Source: Larix kaempferi (lineage: Eukaryota; Streptophyta; Pinopsida; Pinales; Pinaceae). From it: a stretch of DNA of 64,000 bases. The notes beneath the pieces were generated by a model that saw only the letters and a list, made by a program, of their open reading frames with translations, was not told where the DNA came from and did no database searches. A program made the translations under genes and the position numbers. This document shows positions 35,641 through 47,775 of this stretch, piece by piece. Positions within the stretch are counted from its first letter, which is position 1. Each line of letters opens with the position of its first letter. Location: assembly GCA_027924585.1 (NCBI GenBank), contig BSBM01000186.1, positions 2,604,001 to 2,668,000 on the forward strand, in the 5' to 3' direction.

Positions 35641-37132
35641 ATGGCCTCAAGAAAGATCTATACTAGAGGTAATCCTATTTCTGAAATTCTGCTAGTTGTT
35701 GATAATCCGAAAAGTCTGCTTAGGCGAAAAGCTAAAAAAGATAAAGCTAATACTTCAAACATTGAAAGAATTGTGTCTGAAGAAAGATTACCTATTTTTC
35801 AAGAATTAAATATAGAGATAGACATTGGGAAACCTTTACCAAGATTAAGATCCGAATCCTATCTAACCCTAGGTGAAGGAGTTCTTAATAATCCTGAATT
35901 CTACTTGTTAGATCCTATCTAGTGTAATTTACTAGATACTATCAAAGCTAAAAAAGCTAAACCTTGTTCCCAGAATATCCCACCCCTTTCCCAAAATCCG
36001 CCTGTAATCATGGCTGCTAGATTTGCACCTTTAGCCCCACCAGCTGTTTTACATTATCTACCCCAAAACAATGCACAAAGGATTGTCTCCTATGATGGAG
36101 AGGGAAAATTTTTTGCCAGACAGCATGTAGACAGGCTTGAAGATTTTATTGATTTGGAGGAAGTAGATTATGATGATGCAAAGATGAGGTTATTTGCTCA
36201 AAGTTTGTTTGTAGAACCTAAGAAATGGTACAGGTTGTTACCAGATGCTTCCATCAATGATTTTGCAGCATTTAAGACATTGTTCTTAGAGAGATGGGAA
36301 ATGATAGGAAGTCCTGCCCTAGTCTATCCCAGTACAATCACCTCAAGAAAGGAGGTTTCGAGTCTATGCGTGAATTTTTTGCTAGATTTATGAGGGCATA
36401 CAATTCTATTCCAGACGACCTAAGGCCCTCAACAGACGCTGCAAAACTCCATTTTGCAGATGCCTTTGATGGAGACTTCTCATGTATGTTAAGGGAAAGA
36501 AAATATGCCTCCCTACCTGCTCTGCTCAAAGATGCTCTAAAGGTAGAGGCAAACATGATGGCGTCAGGAAAAATAAAGGGTAAAATAGAGGCTGAAAGAA
36601 AGAAGTAAGAGACCCAAACTTCTAACTCATCTGCTTCCAACGATGCACAATTTGATACCATGATGAAATCCATGGAAAAGTTGATGGATAGGTTGACCGT
36701 AGATACCAAGCCTCCTCCCCGAGAGAATCCTGAAAACCAGATCCAAAATCCAAACTTTAGAAGACCTCCACCTCCTGCAAGAAATCAGAGAAATCCTGAA
36801 GAACAGCCAATGTGTCTTCCTTTTGCTGAAAAATATGGTAGATAATGAAGTACCTGAAGATCCCTCTAAGGCTCATATTCATTTTTTTTTACTCCCTAGA
36901 CCATGAAATATACTTGACTGAAAGGGAACATGACTTCTTTAACAAAGAAAGTACTAGTAACCAACCTGAGTTGGAATCTGAGCAATACCTAATGGGTTAT
37001 CAAAATGCTGTGGATGATCTTCAAAGAAAGTTGAAATTGAGAAATAGAGAAGTTACCATGAATAAAGGAAAGCTTCCTATGAACCAACCTCCATTCACCC
37101 AACACGCTGCAGGAGAGCCGAAAGAGAAATAG
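35641..37132 (+). pseudogene. Ty3/gypsy element C: gag, broken
   Basis: ATG at 35,641 (MASRKIYTRGNPISEILL) opens a frame that continues, after a TAG at 35,920 where CAG fits, into MAARFAPLAPPAVLHYLPQN at 36,010. The capsid-like part follows: DFIDLEEVDYDDAKMRLFAQ, EPKKWYRLLPDASINDFAAF and KTLFLERWE. A frameshift near 36,300 leads to KKGGFESMREFFARFMRAYN and LKDALKVEANMMASGKIKGK, then further stops near 36,606 and 36,843. A C-terminal tail runs to 37,129. No CCHC knuckle is seen. The gag starts about 220 bp after the primer site on the same strand, which supports this start. Confidence 0.8.
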
Positions 37133-37333
37133 CAAGGAGTTGTTGCAAATAAGAGACCTAAAAATAAAGAAGAAGATTGTCAACCTTCAAAAGAGGTTAA
37201 ACCACGAGAAGTCATAGAGATAGTCAAACCTGCCCCCACTTTTAGTCTCAGAGTTGAACTGTCAAAGGTAAAGATCTCCATCCCTCTTAATGAGCTACTG
37301 AAAAATAATGAGTACAGGGAAGAGATAACAAAG

Positions 37334-38452
37334 ATGGTTAAAGGGAAAAATGAATTCCAACATGATATTCTCGAGCTATCTGATGATGCTCCTACCATAA
37401 TCTTTGGATCTAAGTTGGAAGAACTAGGCGATGAAGAAGTCCCTCCTTTCTACTTAAGCCTAAATGTCCATGATCAAGTATTTCACAATGCCTTAATAGA
37501 CTCTGGGGCATCTCAAAACCTGATGCCAAAATCTGTGTTGAAAGATCTAGGATTAGAAGTGACTAGGCCATACCAAGACCTTTTCTCCTTTGATTCTAGA
37601 AAAGTACCGTGTTTGGGACTGATTAAGAACATGTTAGTGACTCTAACCCAACTCCCTGCTAAAAGTGTCATGATGGATGTGGTGGTGGTTGATGTGCCTG
37701 CGAAGTTTGGGATGCTTTTGTCCAGATCCTGGGTTTCAAAGTTGAAAGGAACTATGCAGATGGATTTATCTTATGCCACAATTCCTGTTTTTGGATCCAA
37801 TATGAGATTATATAGGGAAAACAGGATGGAATATGTTGTCAGCAGCAAAAGCAAGCCTGAAAATCACCCTATATATGCAGTTGATACAGACATGGGTTGT
37901 TCCATTTTTTTAACTGATGGGACTCGTTGTGATCCTAACCCTCCCCCATATAGGGAAGTTGATGAAGATAAGGAATTTGCAGCCATGTATGAAGCTTCTG
38001 AGTGAGAAAAAAATGAAGAAGGCTGGTGGAAAATGTATTTTGATGGTTCTGTGAGCAAAAATGGTGCTGGAGCAGGGGTTTGGATCATTCCTCCCAACAG
38101 GGAGTCTAGGGCACTTTCATATAAGCTGAAATTTGAATGTACTAATAATGTTGACGAATACGAAGCATTGTTGTTGGGATTGCGGGCTCTAAAAAATTTG
38201 GGAGCTAAGAAGATAGAAGTGTTTGGGGACTTTGAGTTAGTAGTGAACCAGGTAAATGATAGTTACCAAGCCAAACACCTAAGAATGAGAGCATATAGAA
38301 ATGAAGTTTGGGATTTCTTTGGCAACTTTTTCACGGAACATAAGATTAGAGTGATCCCCAGGCATGAAAATGAGGTAGCACATTCCTTAGAAACTACTAC
38401 TGGGGGTTTAAGACCCCAATCTTCTCCCAAACCAAGTATGAGGTTGAAATAA
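37334..38452 (+). pseudogene. Element C: protease followed by RNase H
   Basis: A single frame carries a retropepsin with an intact active site (ALIDSGASQNLMPKSVLKDL near 37,493-37,552, and VPAKFGMLLSRSWVSKL). After one TGA near 38,004 it continues into an archaeal-type RNase H: MYFDGSVSKNGAGAGVW, CTNNVDEYEALLLGLRAL, VFGDFELVVNQVND and VIPRHENEVAHSLETT. The catalytic D and E are present. The second Asp is kept (GDFE, usually GDSE). The fourth is His (EVAHSL, where VADAL is usual). A frameshift at about 38,400 then leads in another frame into the conserved linker KTPIFSQTKYEVEIINRP and so to RT. The RNase H therefore sits between protease and RT. Confidence 0.85.
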
Positions 38453-41400
38453 TAAATAGGCCTTCTATTCTTGATAATTCTAAGAATTGGCAGGTGTTTG
38501 AGGATGACTTACAGCTCAGGATATTTTTAGAACTTTCTGATGAGTTTGCAAATGTGCATATTGATAATGAAAATGAGAAACTGGAAAACCTTGTAGAGGG
38601 AGAGAATGTTGAAGAAGAAGCTAAAAACCAAGGGTGGAAAAACAGGATGGGTGGTAAGGATATTATCCAATTGAAGAATAATTACATCCCTAAAGGTTTG
38701 ATACCCCTAGAAAAGCTATTTGATCATGATGATGCAGCTAAAAACCCAAAATTTGAACCTGCCCGCGAATCAGTAGAAGATCAAAACTTGGGTATAGAGA
38801 AAGACCCGCAAATGGTAAAATTGTGTAAAAGGTTACATGCTGACAAAAAAGGACGCTATGTAGAATTGATGAAAAGACACACTGATGCTTTTTCCTGGAC
38901 CTATGAAGACTTAAAAGAGTATGATACCTCAATCATATAGCATGCCATTCTACTCAAGCTAGGTGAGAAACCTTTTAAGCAAAAATTAAGGAGGATCAAT
39001 CCTAAGTTAACAGATATCATAGAGAAAGAGGTCAAAAAACTTTTGAATGCAAAGATAATTGTTACCTTAAGGTTCTCACAATGGATAGCAAATCTAGTCC
39101 TTGTCAGGAAGAAAAGTGGAGAAATCAGAATCTGTATTGATTTCAGGAACCTCAACAGAGCGTTAATGAAAGACAATTACCTTCTACCTAAAATGGAGCA
39201 TATCTTACAACAGTTGGTGGGGGCCGAAAGAATTTCCACCATGGATGGTTTCTTAGGGTATAATCAGATTAAAGTACACCCAGAAGAGCAGGAAAAAACC
39301 ACTTTTACCACTCCTTGGGGAACTTTCATGTACGCTAAGATGCCATTTGGTCTAATGAACGCTGGAGCCACTTTCCAAAGAGCTATGGATATTGCATTTG
39401 CTAAAGAAAAGGATAAATTTGTGGTGGTATATATGGACGATATAACAGTTTTTTCAAAATCAAATGAAGAGCATCTCAAACATCTAGAGAGAGTTTTCAT
39501 AAAATGTAGGAAATATGGCATTTCCTTGAATCCAAAAAAATCCTTTTTCACCCTGGATGAGGTTAAGCTTTTAGGGCATATCATCACCAAAGATGGGATA
39601 AAAATCGATCATGAGAGGGTCAGTGCTATTCAGAAAGTAGGAGAGCCAAGAAGCAAAAAGGAAATACAATCTTTCATTGGCCAAGTGGGTTTTTTAAGGA
39701 GATTCATACCAAGTTTTGCTGAAATAATGAGAAGTATTACAAATATGTTAAGAAAGGAGAATCAAATAAAGTGGACCGAGGAAGCCATAGATTCCTTCAA
39801 AGGAATCAAGACAGCCATCACTGAAGCTCCGGTGTTGGCCAGCCCAAACTTTACTAAGGATTTCCTAATTTTTTCATATGCTTCTAAACAAATAATAGTT
39901 GGAGTGCTATTGCAAAAAAATGACCATAATGCTAAACAACCTATTTCTTTATTCAGCAGAGTGCTGAGAGAAGGGGAACTGAAATATGATATCATGGAGA
40001 AACAGGCTTATGCTCTCATAAAATATTTGAAATATTTCATGGTCTATATTATAAACTCGCACATCATTGCTTATGTCCCAAATAGTGCTGTGAAAAGAAT
40101 TTTGACCCAGTCTGATCCTGAAGGCAGAAGGGCCAAATGGATTGCAATATTACTGGAAGGTCAAGGGCTAGCAAAGTTAATGACTGAAGAAAATTGTGAC
40201 TCTTTGGAGCTAAATTTTTTGGAAGACCATCCAAACCAGTCGAATACAAACATACAGGTGAAGCCTGAATTCTTTGAGTTCCCTTGGTATACTGACATTA
40301 TTTTTGTACTGCATAATTTACAAGCACCTGCCAGGTTAAGTAAAAGCAGGGCCAGGTCTGTAAAACTAAAAGCTACCAAGTACTATATCATGAATCAATA
40401 CCTGTATTGGAAAGACCCTGGAGGGGTGCTACTAAACTGTTTGATTGAAGAAGAGGCTAAACACACAAAAGAAGAATTCCACAATGGGGACTGCGGAGGA
40501 CACCATTCCTGGAAGGCGATAGTAAACAAAATCCTGAGGGAAGGGTTTTACTGGCCCACAATGTTTACCAATGTTTACAAAGAGACTATGGTTTGTCACC
40601 AATGTCAGATTTTTGATGGAAAAAGAAAGGTTGTTTCCCTCCCTCGACATCCTATCATAGTGGAAGCACCTTTTCAACAGTGGGGTTTAGATTTCATTGG
40701 GGAAATAAACCCAAACTCCTCTGAACAACAAAGATGGATCCTGACAGCTACTGATTATTTTACCAAATGGATAGAATCCATACCTACCAAAAGAGCGACT
40801 GAAGGAGTAATCATGGATTTTCTGGAAGATAACATCCTGTCTAGATTTGGATGCCCCAAAAGGATTGTGATTGATAATGCTCCATCTTTCTGTTCCAAAA
40901 ATATGATTAATTTTTGCCATAAGTACCATATCAGCCTAAATCATTCCACAGCCTAATACCCTCAAGGAAATGGACTAGCAGAGTCTTCAAATAAGAGCCT
41001 AGTAAGGATCATCAAAAAGTTGTTAGAAGATAACAAGAGGTCTTGGCATACAAAGTTAAAGTACGCTCTATGGGCCGATAGAATCAGCACGAAAAGAGCA
41101 ATTGGAATGTCACCATTTAAGTTGGTGTATGGAGCCGAAGTGATTTTTCCAGCGTCCCTACGTTTTCCTATCATGAGGTTATTACAGGGAATAGAAGAAG
41201 AACCAAATCACATGCAAAGAAGAATAAATCAGATAGTTGAGCTAAATGAGCTAACAAGTAAGGCATATGGCAAAGTAGAAAGCCATCAAGAAAAGATGAA
41301 GGAGGCTTTCGACAAAAAAGCCAAGGGAGATTATTTTCAGGTTAATGACCTAGTTCTGAAGTGGAACACCCCTAAAGAAGAAAAACATGGAAAGTTTGAC

Positions 41401-41532
41401 CATATGTGGATGGGACCATATATTATTGCAGCAATTCGAGGAATAAATTCTTTTGTCTTGCAACATCAAGACAGATCTGCTTGGTCAGGAGGTCCAGTCA
41501 ATGGGAGATTCTTAAAACATTACCTGTCCTAA
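38453..41532 (+). pseudogene. Element C: reverse transcriptase, degenerate RNase H, integrase
   Basis: One frame from about 38,410 to 41,529 has only two stops: TAG at 38,938 (TSII-stop-HA, CAG expected) and TAA at 40,954 (STA-stop-YPQGNG). RT carries VRKKSGEIRICIDFRNLNRA, PWGTFMYAKMPFGLMNAGAT and the catalytic VVYMDDITVFSK near 39,424. The native RNase H after RT is worn out: FSYASKQIIVGVLLQ has Tyr where the catalytic Asp belongs, and the TDH motif is replaced by VPNSAVKRIL. Integrase is nearly complete: zinc finger H/H/C/C (EEFHNGDCGGHHSWKA and VCHQCQ), core DFIG, IDNAPSF and, after the stop, LAESSNK, and a C-terminal MGPYIIAAIRG. No chromodomain follows, which fits the Tat/Athila branch. 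Confidence 0.88.
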
Positions 41533-43106
41533 GGGATGCAGGTATTTCATGTACCATAGCCTATGTATATATTTTTCATTTGTTTTACAGTTGTTTCGAA
41601 ATTTTTGATGACAAACCTAAAAGACTTGAAACCCTAAAGAAAAGAGGATAAGGTTTAGAAGGATAGCCATGGTTCCTTTTTCTTTTCATGTGTGGGCAGC
41701 CTAGATATGCAGTAGATACAGTTGCAGTTCTAAGAAATCAAAAGAAGTTGTTGACTTTGAAGTTTGAACCACCCAATGGACTAGGCACTTAGTCTATGGA
41801 ATTCTTTGCTACCTCACAGGAAGAATAGCATCCCCAGCTGGAGCCAATTGTTGGCACCTATAAATTTTTTGTACAAAGCCAAAGGGAAGGACTGACTCCA
41901 TTGGTGAATTCCTTGAAGAGATGGTTAAACCCCCCTCCATAGTCATGTCCAGGTTTCTAAGGCCAAGAAGCAGCTCAGTTGGGAAGGAGATAATGAGAAA
42001 AATAAAGGGTTTGGGCACTTTAGGCATAAGAAGCTAGCCCAAATAATAAAAAATGGGTAAAAAAGCCAATAATCTATAGTCCGAAAGAAAATAAAGTGAA
42101 AGTTAAAGCTCAGACAAGTTGCAACCGTTGATCGGGTGCACGAAAGAGATCCATGGCCCCCAATCACCCTCGCATCCTGAAGTTTCACGGAGAAGAGCAC
42201 AGGAAGGTGGTCTCGAGAGAAAAACTGCCAGGACAGATGGCAGCCAGAGGAGCCCTCACATGAGCATTTCGGCGGTAAGTGAAAACCGCCAGAAGGCTTG
42301 TGATACCATCGCAGCGGGAAAGCAAGGTAGAAGATCAACGACGCAAGCTGCATGGTCAGATATCTGACGGCATGAAGGATAAGTTGTCACATCAACACGG
42401 AGGTCAAGGTAGATCAATGGATCATGACAAAAGCAATCAGATCTACGGTTGGCGGATATAAGAGATGTAAGGTTGATAACATAGTGGGCTCCACTGGTGA
42501 GAGTGCTAAAAACTAGACACTTGGATAACTCCCTATTGTAGATGCGTTAAAAGACAATATCAATGTTCCTTGGTGATCATCGCAAGGTGAAAGAGCACCC
42601 AGATAAGCGAAGAAGGTGGTTGCAAGGGTGCATACCACCTGGCAGGTGTTACCACCTGAGCACCTCGCGAGGAAGATTAAGTGGTAACCCAAAACCAGAG
42701 GTCAGGTAGCGATACCACGATATCCTTATAAGATGATTATATACGATGGGTGTCTAAGGTTTAAAGCCAATAGAGGATCCTACGGTGGAGATGAAAAGAT
42801 TTCAAATCAAAAAAAGTTAAATAAGAGATCGGATCAATGGACCAGAAACAATGCCCAGCAGATCGATGGACGGGAAAGAAGGACAGCTGGTGAAGGTGAG
42901 CAGAAGTTATGTGGAAAATTTATATATATATAACGCGGAATGTGTAAAATAGACATTTCTTTCTTGGACATGTCAAAGTTGGAAGCTTCTGGAAGCGCAG
43001 AAGGTGAAAAGGATGACAGGAAGAAGGTCACTCTTAGGTTTCCTGTGATAGGTAGGGTTCCAAAACCCCTTTGTTTGCAACGTGTAGTCTGTTTTATGGT
43101 CGTAGA
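41533..43106 (+). other. Element C spacer between pol and 3' ORF, with TATA box
   Basis: About 1.6 kb without coding character. A tttatatatatata stretch at 42,919-42,932 lies about 175 bp before the ATG of the next ORF and looks like a promoter for it. Purine-rich 42,780-42,900 precedes it. Nothing else is recognised. Confidence 0.4.
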
Positions 43107-46100
43107 ATGGCAGACGAGCAAGTTTCTACTAATTCTAAGGTCAGAACAACTCTAGAAGACAGAGACTGTGATGTGTTTGACCCATACCTTCGGCTCCCTA
43201 TACCAGAAGTTAAAAGAAGGTTGAAAGCTCTGCTTGAAGAAGGGATAGATGTCCGTAGGGTCCATCAGTCCTTTTTCATCTTCTTTTGCATGGAACAGAT
43301 AATGCCTTCCCCTGAGTTTGTGTCATGTTGTTCCTTGAATTAATCAGAACCCCAACGAGTAATAATGAATGCCAAGAGGTCTAAAATCATCTGTAGTGTT
43401 GACGTTGCCGTCATCCAAAGTACCCTTTCCGTGCCTGAGTCACCAGCTCTAATTCCTAAAATTTTCTCTGAAGAAACGGTCATTACTCTGTATAGGCAGA
43501 TTTCCCCTGAAATCTGTAAAGCTTTCCTTGTCACTTGTTGAAAGTCTAATGTAGAGATTACAGATACCCCTTACCTGCTGGACGTCAACCTTTTTAACGA
43601 CCGCACCCATTTGGTTTTTTCTTTGTTAACACAATTTTTAGGTTTAGACTCAGACTTATGGATAACAGAAGTACAACTGAGCCTGTCATTTAGGATTAGT
43701 GTTAGTTCCTCGGAGGCGGGAAGTGAGTCAGTACCATCCCTCAAGTTTGAGGAATTTTGGGTAGAAAAAATCCATGCACAGTTGAGTTGTTTTGAAAATA
43801 CCATATTTTTTTGGTTTCAGGCATATTTGACTAAGATGATTCTGCATAGCAATGCAGACAAGTTACGTTTCTCTCAGATACTCTTTACAGGGAATTTAGA
43901 GGATAATGTTTTCAATTACATGAACTACATTCTATCTGATGTGTACAAAGTTATGTTTGAAGAGGAACTACCCAGAGTGCTACCCTAAATGCAAACTCTA
44001 ATGTAGTTGAAAGACGAACTAGCCGTTGGCGACTGGTTCTTGCTGAAAGATGCCACAGTGATAAGGTTATATGGTTTTGTACATGAACCGTACTTTTTTC
44101 TAGCATTTTTAACTTTGAGGGTTTTTTCCCTTAAGTTCATTTGGCATAGGCTAATTACAGAAGAGGAACAGTTTGGGCAATATAAGAAAGGTTCTGATAT
44201 CAAGCTCCCTTGGCAAGTCAGCCCTTTTATTGTAAAGTTTAAAGAAGTTGTTAGCGAAGTGGAGAAATTGTTGAGAAATATGGGGTTCAGAAAAGATGTA
44301 GCAATCGCATATGATCCTCTACATATCATAGCCGAAAGAAAGAAGAAAAATGATTTGAAAGCATTTGAACACCAAGAAGCTGAAGGATTGTTGAAGGGAC
44401 AGAATTTATTGAAAAATGAGCCCAAAGAGTAAGATGACCTAGACTTACAAGTCCAAGCTTTGATCGTGACTGACGATCCTATGGAGACAGACAAGCTACT
44501 TAACACTCTGGAGGTAGGCGGGAAAGAGAATTACAAGAAGTCATTGAAACAGAAGAAGAAGAAGAAAGTGAAAAGAAAAGACTAAACTTTGAAACACCAA
44601 ATGAGTTAACTGTCCTAATAAGTGATACAGATGAACAAAAGAGGGGTTATCAACCCCAGTTATCCAAGTCCAAGAATATAAATTCCAAGATGCAGTAAGA
44701 GGGAGTGAGGACCGTAAATTTCCATCCCAAGAAGATATGTTTAAGTATCATGGGAAAAATAAGCAGGCATCTGCACATAAAATTTTTGAACTAATGCCCA
44801 CTGTAAGGAGTTTGTCAAAAACATAGACATATTTGATGACGAGCAGGGATATCAAGACACACACTTTCAATCTAAAGATATGCGATAAAGAAAAAATGAC
44901 AGAAGCAAGAATAAACTGGAAGAAGATACCTTTGCCAGACAGGATTCAATTTCACAAGCAAATTGGAGAGGGTCTATATGATGACTTAGTGGAAGCAGCC
45001 TTGAAGATCTCTAATTTGGAAGTTACTGTAAATCAAATGGAGGCCCAATTAAAACAAAAAAGGTCAGAGAATCAATCACTTCAGCAGCATGTCAAAAAGC
45101 TGCAGTTTGATTTAATTGAGCAGGATGGCGGAGGCAAAGTAAGCAAGAAGTTGTTGATAGAGAAAGATAATTTGATCCAGAACCTGCAGAAGAGAATGAA
45201 AATTCCCAACACCCAGTTGATACAAGCTCCCGAAGAGACAAAGTTAATATAAGAAAAATAAGATTTAAGTAGGGAGATCAACAATAATAAAGATGAATTG
45301 CTAAGGTTTGCAGAGAAAGAAGGATGCTGGGAGAAAGAGAAGATGAGTTTGAAGAGTTGAATTAAAGAATTGAAGAGCAGTTTGTCAAATATATGTTCAC
45401 AGCAAGCAAGCGAAGGCCCGAATAAGGAGAAGGATGGTACTGACAGCATTGTATAGGCCATGTCCCAGATCAACCTAAAGGAGGTTGAAATACGAGAACT
45501 AAAGGAGGAGAATCAAAGATTGAAGGAAGAAAATGATGAAAGGGAAAAAGGGATAAATGCCCTACAGGAAAAATATAAGGAATTGGTAGTGATTAACAAC
45601 AGGTTTTCTCAGCAGATTACAAGGAGAGCAGCTATGTAGGGGTGCAAGCATTTGATTTGGGATTTAATTATCCAGGAAGCTGAGAGGTTTAGACCTTATC
45701 TAGATCTCATGAGGACAAAGGAGAAGATAGTCACTGATGTCTTTAAGAGTTGTACTGCCATCAAGGAAAAGCTGCACAGAAGGCTAAAGGAGACTGTGTA
45801 TAATGCTATAAACTTTTTAAATAGTTTGACAGATAAGGATTACATAGATTTGAGCATCAAGGATAGGGTCACAACCATTGCGGAAGCAAAAGAAATTCTA
45901 TGGAAGTATGAGTTAGGCGAAGCTATAGAGGCCAAAGCAAATGAAATGAATGAACAGTTAACAGTGTTCAAAGGACAGTTTGGAGGACTAGTAGAAAAAG
46001 GATTTCCTGCATTTTGGGATGAAAAGAAAAAATTGATTCCCCAAAGTGAACATAAAAAGTTGATGATTAGTAGATGGATGGATCATTCCAAGTTCAAACA

Positions 46101-46320
46101 TATGGGCCTGCCACTTTTAGGGAGAATCCTGATGGACAAGATGGATGAAGATTTTGAGATGTTGTACAGATTGATCTCTATTGGTGAAGGACTTCCACCC
46201 ATGTCTTCTGTCGATCAACTTGACATAAGGGTCCTGGAGAAAGAGATGACAAGTTATGACATCCCGGCATCTGAACTTTGGGTACCTATAGAGAAATACG
46301 GAAAGATGAAATATACCTAT
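43107..46320 (+). pseudogene. Element C 3' ORF: coiled-coil protein, broken and interrupted
   Basis: ATG at 43,107 (MADEQVSTNSKVRTTLED) opens a frame that persists, through stops at about 43,340, 43,540, 43,986 and 44,003, to 44,430. It then passes through a Lys-rich stretch (KQKKKKKVKRK near 44,550). After a frameshift before 44,833 the second half runs to 46,320 with several stops. It is strongly helical: NLEVTVNQMEAQLKQKRSEN, EIRELKEENQRLKEENDERE and ALQEKYKELV are heptad-like coiled coils. A compact C-terminal part follows (WDLIIQEAERFRPYLDLM, AFWDEKKKLIPQ, LLGRILMDKMDEDFEMLYRL). The Athila-like element is inserted at 46,320; the frame can be followed after it at 58,166-58,185, where a Copia LTR begins. 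No family recognised; the site, after pol in a gypsy element, matches 'env-like' or extra 3' ORFs. Confidence 0.65.
46316..46320. other. Target-site duplication, left copy (CCTAT)
   Basis: The five bases cctat directly before the Athila-like element match cctat at 58,161-58,165 directly after it. Confidence 0.95.
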
Positions 46321-47677
46321 TGTTGGGCTCTGATCTATCGGTGTTAATCAGAACTTAAATTTAATATCAATCCAGGTTTGTGAACTTCGAGACACATCCA
46401 AGTTTTAGGACAGAGAAGCTAGACTTATTCAGAATTTAGCTGTTTGTAATTAAATCTACTAATAGGAACTGATGTACTGCAGCTCATAGAGACAAAATCC
46501 TCTTACAAGGGTGATTTCATTGTTTCATTTTTAAGCCTGCAATGATTGATTTGTGAAAACATGAAGATTGAAGTAAAAATTAAATAACAATCCTATAAAC
46601 CCTAAGATTTAAACTGCAAGATTCTATTATCACTGAAAGTCAATTACCAATTAATTTCTTTTACAAGACAGTGCTCATAATTTGTAAATGTCTTTCTATC
46701 ATTTCAGTATCGAATACCAGCAATGGACAATTCACAGAAATCGTAGTCTGAACAATTCAATATTCATAACAGTTAATCAGTGAAGAACAGCGTTTATCCA
46801 ATACTGCAGTGATGTACAGTGACAGAATTTGTAATTCAAACCATACATAAAAAAAACAGAGCATCAATGGATTCAATTAAAACTTGACTGTACTTATTCT
46901 ATGATCTATAAACTGGAAATTATATTCTGATTCATAAACTGGAAATTACATTCAAATGCATACCCAATCGATCAACCAGCAACAGGTAAGTGTGTAGAGT
47001 TTAACGATGGGGGCCCTCCAACGCCTTGCTCAACACACATAAACGACTTCACAGAACTTAAAGCTTCGTATTCATTCACAGAATCATTTTACAGGAGTTA
47101 CCACGCAGTTTTTGGAAGCTCAAATGTAATGCATTCCTCTTTTAAAATCGTGATACCCTTATCTCATTGTTTTGCAAATGATTTATACAAATTCTAAATC
47201 AAACTGAAATTACTATAACCCTACAGCTAATTAATGCTAACAACTAGTCGAGATCATCTTCAAAATCGTGGGGTTCCACAAAATCAGCATTGCTCCTTCT
47301 TTTGTGTTGAACACAGAACAGGTGGCCACATTTAGCTCTGCTTGACTCGACATCTGCATAGGCCACTTCTCCTGACTGTTGGATGTTCATCCATCTGTGG
47401 ACATTAAGGATCCATTCCTGATCTTCTGTTTCCCTCCTAACTGTCCTGCAATTACTCAACTTTAGAAGTAATACGGGAAGTTAGTACATCCCGTAATTTT
47501 AGTAAAAATCCTAGTTAAAATGCCTAAAAATCACAAAACTCAATTTATTAATAAGCAAATGACATTATACCTCTTTGACCAAGGTTTATGGGTGATCTTT
47601 GGTACTCAAAATGGAAATTTTATGAAGGAAATGAAGGTTATATAAGAGGCAAAAAGGGGTCAAAATAGTGCCCAACA
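46321..47677 (-). repeat. 3' LTR of the Athila-like element
   Basis: Begins tgttgggctctgatc on + and ends agtgcccaaca. It carries a TATA box on the minus strand (ttatataacc, about 47,637-47,646). Confidence 0.97.
47244..47459 (-). other. 71-codon open frame inside the 3' LTR
   Basis: The frame reads RRETEDQEWILNVHRWMNIQ, then CGHLFC and an acidic end (FEDDLD). Its 5' codon is TTG, not ATG; the first ATG is the Met of RWMNIQ. An identical frame lies in the other LTR. No family is recognised and coding is not proven. Confidence 0.25.
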
Positions 47678-47687
47678 TCTCCCCCAA
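47678..47687 (-). other. Polypurine tract of the Athila-like element
   Basis: The minus strand reads ttgggggaga directly before the LTR start, the usual primer site for plus-strand DNA synthesis. Confidence 0.85.
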
Positions 47688-47775
47688 GAGGAAACTGTTG
47701 CATGTCCTCATGCCAAAAACTTTGACCTTGTGTTGAAACCAAAATTTTGTTGCTGGCTTTCCTGCTTCTGATCTC

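Noticed and set aside
38033-38452. Host RNase H gene inserted into element C
   Set aside because: It is in frame with the protease before it, and after one shift with the RT linker; the same order occurs in element A, so it belongs to the element.
42100-43100. A 3' LTR of element C directly after integrase
   Set aside because: It shows no similarity by eye to 34,761-35,400 and is followed by a long ORF with its own TATA box; the real 3' LTR is probably displaced or outside the window.
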